Source: Bacteroidales bacterium
GTDB lineage: Bacteria; Bacteroidota; Bacteroidia; Bacteroidales; UBA932
Length of the DNA stretch: 64,000 bases
Reading direction: 5' to 3'
Assembly: GCA_017395045.1 (NCBI GenBank)
Contig: JAFPWG010000029.1
Span: 1-64,000 of the forward strand
The position numbers and the translations under genes were made by a program. Below are positions 59,940 to 64,000 of the stretch, piece after piece. Within the stretch, counting starts at the first letter, position 1. The number at the start of each line of letters is the position of its first letter. The notes below the pieces were generated by a model. The model made no database searches. It had not been told where the DNA came from and was given only the letters and a program-made list of their open reading frames with translations.

Positions 59940-62054
59940 CTACAGGGCCAGCCGGAAGGTCGAGGCCGGAAGGCCGGCGCCGTTCACGAGATTGGCACGC
60001 GTGTAAGGCTGCCAGGCGTAGCGGACCATCGACGGTTCGCGCAGGCCGCTGCAGTCCAGGCGGATGAGATCCGCCTTCCCGCCGGCGACCTCCGCCTCCA
60101 CGGAATGGTATTTTCCGTCGGCGGCATCCAGGACCTCGAAACCGGTGACGGCGCCTCCGTCCGAGGCGTGAAGACCGGTCTGGGGACCGAAGTCCACCAG
60201 GACAGTTCCGTCCGCGAGGACCGCTTCCTTCGCCAGCGGGCCGTCCGCCACGACGCTATGCCCATAATACTTTGCAAGCGCTTGAAGACCAAGCCGTTCC
60301 CCAACAAGCCTCTTTTCCCTGTAATGCACGTCCGTGCGGTCGCCGAGGTCGGAGGTGACGGCCATCCCAAGGCCGGGCCGGCACCCGAGAAGACGTCGCT
60401 GGGAATCCCGGAAGATGGGCCAGGAAGTCCGGTTCAGGGACGACAGCTGGACGTAGTAGAAGGGAATCTCCCCGAAATACGCCCGCCAGGAGTCCACCAG
60501 CAACGGGAACAGGTCCTCGTGGACCTCCACGCGGTCCGCGTTGGATTCTCCCTGGTACCAGATGACGCCGGTGACCGGGAAACGGTCCAGCGGAAGGATC
60601 GCCGACTCGAACAGATAGCAGGGCTCATAAGGATGGCGCAGGGGCACGACATTGTATCCGACAGGGGCCTCCGCCCGCGCAGCCAGGTTCTTCAGTGCCC
60701 GGCCGCGGGCCCATTCCATGATGAGGTCGTTCCGGGTCCAGTCGCGGAGGATGGCCGGATAACGGGTCTCGAGCGTCTCCCGGTCGATCCAGCTTTCCGT
60801 CGTGGAACCGCCCACGGCATTGCAGATCAGGCCGACGGGGACCTGCAGGCTGTCCCGGAGCATCTGTCCGAAAGCGTAGCCGACGGCGGAGAAGCGCGCG
60901 ATGGCGTCCGCCGACGCGCACTGCCAGCGCGTGGGTGCGAAATACTGCAGGTGATTCACGCTGTCCAGGGCCGAAGCGGGCCACTCCACATTGTCCGTCC
61001 GCCAGTTGCATTTCATGTCATAGAGGCGGAGGTCCACGTCCGGATGCGGCGCGGCGTCCGCACTCTGCCGCACCTCGAATTCCATGTTGGACTGGCCGGA
61101 GCACAGCCAGATATCGCCGAATGCGACGTCACGGTAGACCAGCGAGGAAGCGGCCGTCCGGATCCGGAGGACGGAACCCGTTCCCGCCGTATGCGGGGCG
61201 ACCTCGACGCACCAATGTCCCCGGTTATCGGTAATCGCCTGATAAACAGAACCATCGACAGAAACCTCTACCGGGTCGCCGGCATTGGCCGTTCCCCGGA
61301 TGGAGAAAGACTTTCCGCGCGGAAGGACCATATGGTCGGAGAACATCGGCGAAACCTGCAGGCCGCCATAGTCGCCGGTAATCCCCTGGTACACGGTCTT
61401 CGCCAGGATGCCGGCACCCTCCGCATTGGGATGGATGGCGTCGGGGAACAGCCAGGGATATCTGTACAGAGGCTCGTAGAAATCAATGAGTTCCGCCCCC
61501 GCGGCATGGGCCACGGTCTCGATGGCCTGCTGGATCTGGCCGTGCCAGACCTTCGTCCCGGAGATAAACCGGGGATGGGCGCTGCCGATGGGCGTCATCC
61601 GGGCCAGGATGAACCGGGCCTTCGGATTGACGCTCCGGAGACTGTCGATGAGGGCGAGATAGTCCCCCACGAACTCGTCCTGGAAATGCGGCCAGTTGCG
61701 CGGGTCCGTATCGTTGATGCCCAGGTGGATCACCACGATATCCCCCGCGAAATCCATCGCCTGCCGGAACTCCTCCTGCTCGAAATACGGCCTGTGGCCG
61801 TGCCGGAGCAGGGTTGCACCGGACTTTCCGAAGTTTCCGACCTCGTAGCCGTCGCCCAGCATCGCCTGCAGCTGCACCGGATAGCTTTCGTGCTCCCGGT
61901 CCTCCAGCCGCATTCCGTACGTGATGCTGTTCCCCACGCAGGAAACCTTTACCTTGGGCTGCGGCTGCGGCTTCCGCCGCGCGTCCGCCGGAGTGATGGC
62001 CAGTACCAGGGCCACCATTCCCAAAATGAACCTTATGACGTTTCGCTTGAACAT
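59940..62054 (-). CDS. Two-domain SGNH esterase / sialate O-acetylesterase
   Basis: A 704-residue exported protein (signal peptide MFKRNVIRFILGMVALVLAI). The first domain is an SGNH/GDSL-type esterase (about 36-235) with VGNSITYG (Ser43), GKSGAT, HLGINDTD and DAIHPN. The second is a sialate O-acetylesterase (about 245-704) with CSGQSNMEF (Ser322), GGSTTESWI and WYQGESNADR. It would remove O-acetyl groups from sialic acid or other sugars outside the cytoplasm. It lies 4 bp after the MFS gene. Confidence 0.9.
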   Translation of the reverse strand: MFKRNVIRFILGMVALVLAITPADARRKPQPQPKVKVSCVGNSITYGMRLEDREHESYPVQLQAMLGDGYEVGNFGKSGATLLRHGHRPYFEQEEFRQAMDFAGDIVVIHLGINDTDPRNWPHFQDEFVGDYLALIDSLRSVNPKARFILARMTPIGSAHPRFISGTKVWHGQIQQAIETVAHAAGAELIDFYEPLYRYPWLFPDAIHPNAEGAGILAKTVYQGITGDYGGLQVSPMFSDHMVLPRGKSFSIRGTANAGDPVEVSVDGSVYQAITDNRGHWCVEVAPHTAGTGSVLRIRTAASSLVYRDVAFGDIWLCSGQSNMEFEVRQSADAAPHPDVDLRLYDMKCNWRTDNVEWPASALDSVNHLQYFAPTRWQCASADAIARFSAVGYAFGQMLRDSLQVPVGLICNAVGGSTTESWIDRETLETRYPAILRDWTRNDLIMEWARGRALKNLAARAEAPVGYNVVPLRHPYEPCYLFESAILPLDRFPVTGVIWYQGESNADRVEVHEDLFPLLVDSWRAYFGEIPFYYVQLSSLNRTSWPIFRDSQRRLLGCRPGLGMAVTSDLGDRTDVHYREKRLVGERLGLQALAKYYGHSVVADGPLAKEAVLADGTVLVDFGPQTGLHASDGGAVTGFEVLDAADGKYHSVEAEVAGGKADLIRLDCSGLREPSMVRYAWQPYTRANLVNGAGLPASTFRLAL

Positions 62055-62058
62055 AATC

Positions 62059-63294
62059 CTATTGCATGTCATCCGTAGTAGGCCGCAGGACCGTAAGCTG
62101 CACCAGGAGTGCCAGGGCCGTGACGACGCCCAGCACAGCAAAGGCCGCGCCCAGGTGGCCGCCGTCCTGCATCCGGCCCAGGACCTGGGTGCACACGGCA
62201 CCCATCGCCACACCCACGGTGTTCATGAACCCATAGGCGGTTGCCCGGAGACGGGAAGGGACGAACTGGCACAGGATGGGCATGTTGTTCGTATCGAACA
62301 TGCCGTAACCCACGCCGAAGATGACGCCGGCGGCGACGGCCGCAGCGAGACCGTGCCCGAGGCCCACCAGGACGAGGGCCGGCACCATCATCGCGAGGCC
62401 GATGGCGCTGGTATAGATGCGCCCCTTGAGGTTCTTCTTCACCCAGCGGTCGGACAGGGGACCGCCGATGAGCACGCCGATCAGCGAGGCCGCCGCGATG
62501 GTGATCGTAGCGATGGGACCGGCCTTCTCCATCGGGATGTCCAGGCTGCCCTGGAACAGGGTCGGAAGCCAGTTCTTCGTGGCCCAGCCCGGCATGGACG
62601 AAGAGGCGAAGAAGAACAGGATGGCCCAGAAGGCAATGTTGGAGAAGATGAGGGCGAAGGACTTCCAGATAGAATCCTTGGCGACGGGCGCATCGGCCTT
62701 CACGGGCGCGGCGGCGGGACGGGCCTCCCGCAGGCAGAAGATGAGGATGACGGCATATGCGATGCCGATGATACCGAACCAGTGGAAGGTCTGCTGCCAG
62801 GTCAGGGCCGATGCCAGGTTGGCGCCGAAGCCGCCGAGGGCCTGCCCCAGGTACAGGCCGGTCATGTGGATGCCGACAGCCAGGGAACGCGATTTCCCGG
62901 TATGATAATCGGCGATGAGCGACAGGCTGGAGGGGATGTACAGGGCCTCGCTCACGCCCATCAGGCCGCGGAGCCACTTGAGCTGGGAGAACGTCGTGCA
63001 GTAGCCCATCAGGAGCGTCACCGCCGACCAGACGGCCAGCGAGCCGACGATCAGCCACTTCCGGCTGAGCCGGTCGGCTACGGTGCCGGCGAACGGGCTC
63101 ACGATGGCATAGATCCACAGGAAGATGCCCATCAGCACGCCGAACGCCTCGGCGCTATGCAGTTCCGCAATGTCCAGGGCGATGTACTCCCGCATGGTCG
63201 AGAGCATCTGCCGGTCCATATAGTTCAGCAGGGCGACCACCCAGAGGAGGGCCACCACGATCCACGGATAGATCTTTTCGAATCTCTTAGTCAT
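62059..63294 (-). CDS. MFS transporter, probably for a sugar acid such as sialic acid
   Basis: A 411-residue major-facilitator protein with twelve predicted helices. It has the family A-like loop GTVADRLSRKWLIVGS between helices 2 and 3, and the second-half counterpart GGPLSDRWVKKNLKGR. NYMDRQMLSTM in helix 1 resembles the anion:cation symporter group. Between an O-acetylesterase and a probable hexosaminidase, a NanT-like sialic acid role is the best inference; the sequence alone does not show it. Confidence 0.85.
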   Translation of the reverse strand: MTKRFEKIYPWIVVALLWVVALLNYMDRQMLSTMREYIALDIAELHSAEAFGVLMGIFLWIYAIVSPFAGTVADRLSRKWLIVGSLAVWSAVTLLMGYCTTFSQLKWLRGLMGVSEALYIPSSLSLIADYHTGKSRSLAVGIHMTGLYLGQALGGFGANLASALTWQQTFHWFGIIGIAYAVILIFCLREARPAAAPVKADAPVAKDSIWKSFALIFSNIAFWAILFFFASSSMPGWATKNWLPTLFQGSLDIPMEKAGPIATITIAAASLIGVLIGGPLSDRWVKKNLKGRIYTSAIGLAMMVPALVLVGLGHGLAAAVAAGVIFGVGYGMFDTNNMPILCQFVPSRLRATAYGFMNTVGVAMGAVCTQVLGRMQDGGHLGAAFAVLGVVTALALLVQLTVLRPTTDDMQ

Positions 63295-63297
63295 ATC

Positions 63298-64000
63298 TTA
63301 GAAATCGGTTGAATACTTCACATCGGCGGCGGCGCGGCCGTCGGGGGTGGTAAGGGCGCAGGTGAACATCCATTTCACCAGGCGCGTTTCGGGGGTCGTG
63401 AAAGCCCCCACGGGCAGTTTGACCAGGATCTCGTTCCAACCCTTGTCCAGCGTGACCGGCATGGGTGGACGGCCGGTACAGTTGGTACTGCCGGTCCACT
63501 TCGGGGGATGGACCTCCTCCCCGTTCAGCCAGAGGCGGCTGTGACGGAAGTCCCACGCGTCCTCGGGCGGGACCGGATCATGTTCGGAACGGCTGTAATT
63601 CTGTGTTTCGAAGAGAAGGCCGACGGCCTGCCGGCGCGGCGACCAGACCTTCGTCCGCGCATAGACGGTGTGGTCCGGCTGCGGATCCTCATAGTATCCC
63701 GACACCATGGCTGGGCCCCAGACATGCCGGAAATAGATGCCGGAACCCGTAACGACGCGGTCCGTCACCCATCGGCCCTCCTCCGGCGGGAAAGCCTTTT
63801 CCAGGTCGCCGCCATTCGCGTAAGCTTCAGAGACGGCCCAACGGGCCTGCCCCTGCGCGACATAGGACATGGGCGCATCCTTCAGGACGGTTTCCCGATA
63901 GGAGAGCATCCGGTTTTCGAAGTCCAGGAAGTCGTCCCGGGCGGGCCCATCCTCGGGAAGGACGGTGCCGAACCCGTTGAAATACTGGTAGCCGCCACCC
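63298..64000 (-). CDS. C-terminal part of a probable GH20 beta-N-acetylhexosaminidase
   Basis: A partial gene, open to the right edge; about 233 residues are visible. The part starts GGGYQYFNGFGTVLPED, followed by SYVAQGQARWAVSEAY. Then come HVWGPAMVSGYYEDPQPDH, LLFETQNYSRSEHDPVPPED, a SRLWLNGEEV beta-sandwich, and LVKWMFTCALTTPDGR. This C-terminal arrangement is remembered from Bacteroidota GH20 hexosaminidases, but the catalytic domain is outside the window, so the enzyme class is provisional. It overlaps nothing and is 3 bp before the MFS gene. Confidence 0.5.
   Translation of the reverse strand, partial: GGGYQYFNGFGTVLPEDGPARDDFLDFENRMLSYRETVLKDAPMSYVAQGQARWAVSEAYANGGDLEKAFPPEEGRWVTDRVVTGSGIYFRHVWGPAMVSGYYEDPQPDHTVYARTKVWSPRRQAVGLLFETQNYSRSEHDPVPPEDAWDFRHSRLWLNGEEVHPPKWTGSTNCTGRPPMPVTLDKGWNEILVKLPVGAFTTPETRLVKWMFTCALTTPDGRAAADVKYSTDF

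Noticed and set aside
59934-62078. A 714-codon plus-strand frame opposite the acetylesterase gene
   Set aside because: No motifs, Arg/Gly/Val-rich shadow; the minus-strand gene has two sets of esterase motifs.

Overview
The window is a GC-rich stretch of a Bacteroidota chromosome, most likely order Bacteroidales. The evidence is the gene content (DUF4270, DUF4252, DUF4294 and DUF3098 proteins, S46 peptidase, TonB-dependent receptor, Bacteroidota-type MurA, EF-G2 and Mrp) and the promoters, which repeatedly show the Bacteroidota pattern TTG, 19-20 bp, TAnnTTTG. The genus cannot be fixed from the sequence. No rRNA, tRNA, CRISPR array, integrase or insertion sequence was recognised. Almost everything is core metabolism in tightly packed operons with 1-10 bp overlaps. 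Layout. (1) 1-805 and 11976-15873 (minus) carry two halves of the ribosomal S10 operon: rplC-rplD-rplW-rplB-rpsS-rplV-rpsC, and rplP-rpmC-rpsQ. They are separated by about 11 kb of unrelated genes. The first half ends in a terminator and the second half has its own promoter and a leader that can fold. rpsJ is not upstream of rplC. (2) 1270-4729 (minus) is ftsX-DUF3098-uppP-lpxH-DUF4294, an envelope operon. Divergent from it is a short GT5-type glycogen/starch synthase plus a DUF4270 lipoprotein with a Gly-Gly-Tyr repeat. Then come acpP, pnuC, uvrC, a TlpA-like lipoprotein and a small outer-membrane protein. (3) 16024-20536 (minus) holds a shortened mannose-1-P guanylyltransferase, yraN, mutS2 and the c-di-AMP synthase cdaA. 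(4) 20591-26476 (plus) is an aspartate-to-diaminopimelate cluster: short thrA, an M20 deacylase (probable dapE), dapB, a low-MW tyrosine phosphatase, dapA, dapD. (5) 26548-30934 (plus) is a DUF4252 / ECF sigma / membrane protein / DUF4252 operon, followed by a TonB-dependent receptor-like barrel. (6) 30931-37176 (minus) is aspS-murB-murA-aminotransferase-dapF, which joins cell-wall precursor genes to the last diaminopimelate step. murB contains an in-frame 127-bp palindromic element. (7) 37262-47548 holds rsmA, a large transglutaminase-domain lipoprotein, a small barrel protein, a GHL10-like lipoprotein, an EF-G paralogue with an altered G domain, rnhB and a DPP7-type S46 peptidase. (8) 47548-55441 holds mrp, a 1,124-residue BACON/leucine-rich-repeat lipoprotein of visibly lower GC, a small lipoprotein, nagA and a C69 dipeptidase. 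(9) 55493-59889 holds a secreted helical protein, pheS, a DUF456 protein, an M24 aminopeptidase, an FNT-like channel and a lipoprotein. (10) 59940-64000 (minus) holds a two-domain sialate O-acetylesterase, an MFS transporter and the C-terminal part of a probable GH20 hexosaminidase, together a host-glycan/sialic-acid module. The most notable observations are the split S10 operon with its rplP leader, the structured palindromic element inside murB, the GTPase-motif changes in the EF-G paralogue, the ManC-like protein lacking its nucleotide-binding loop, and the shortened regulatory region of ThrA.
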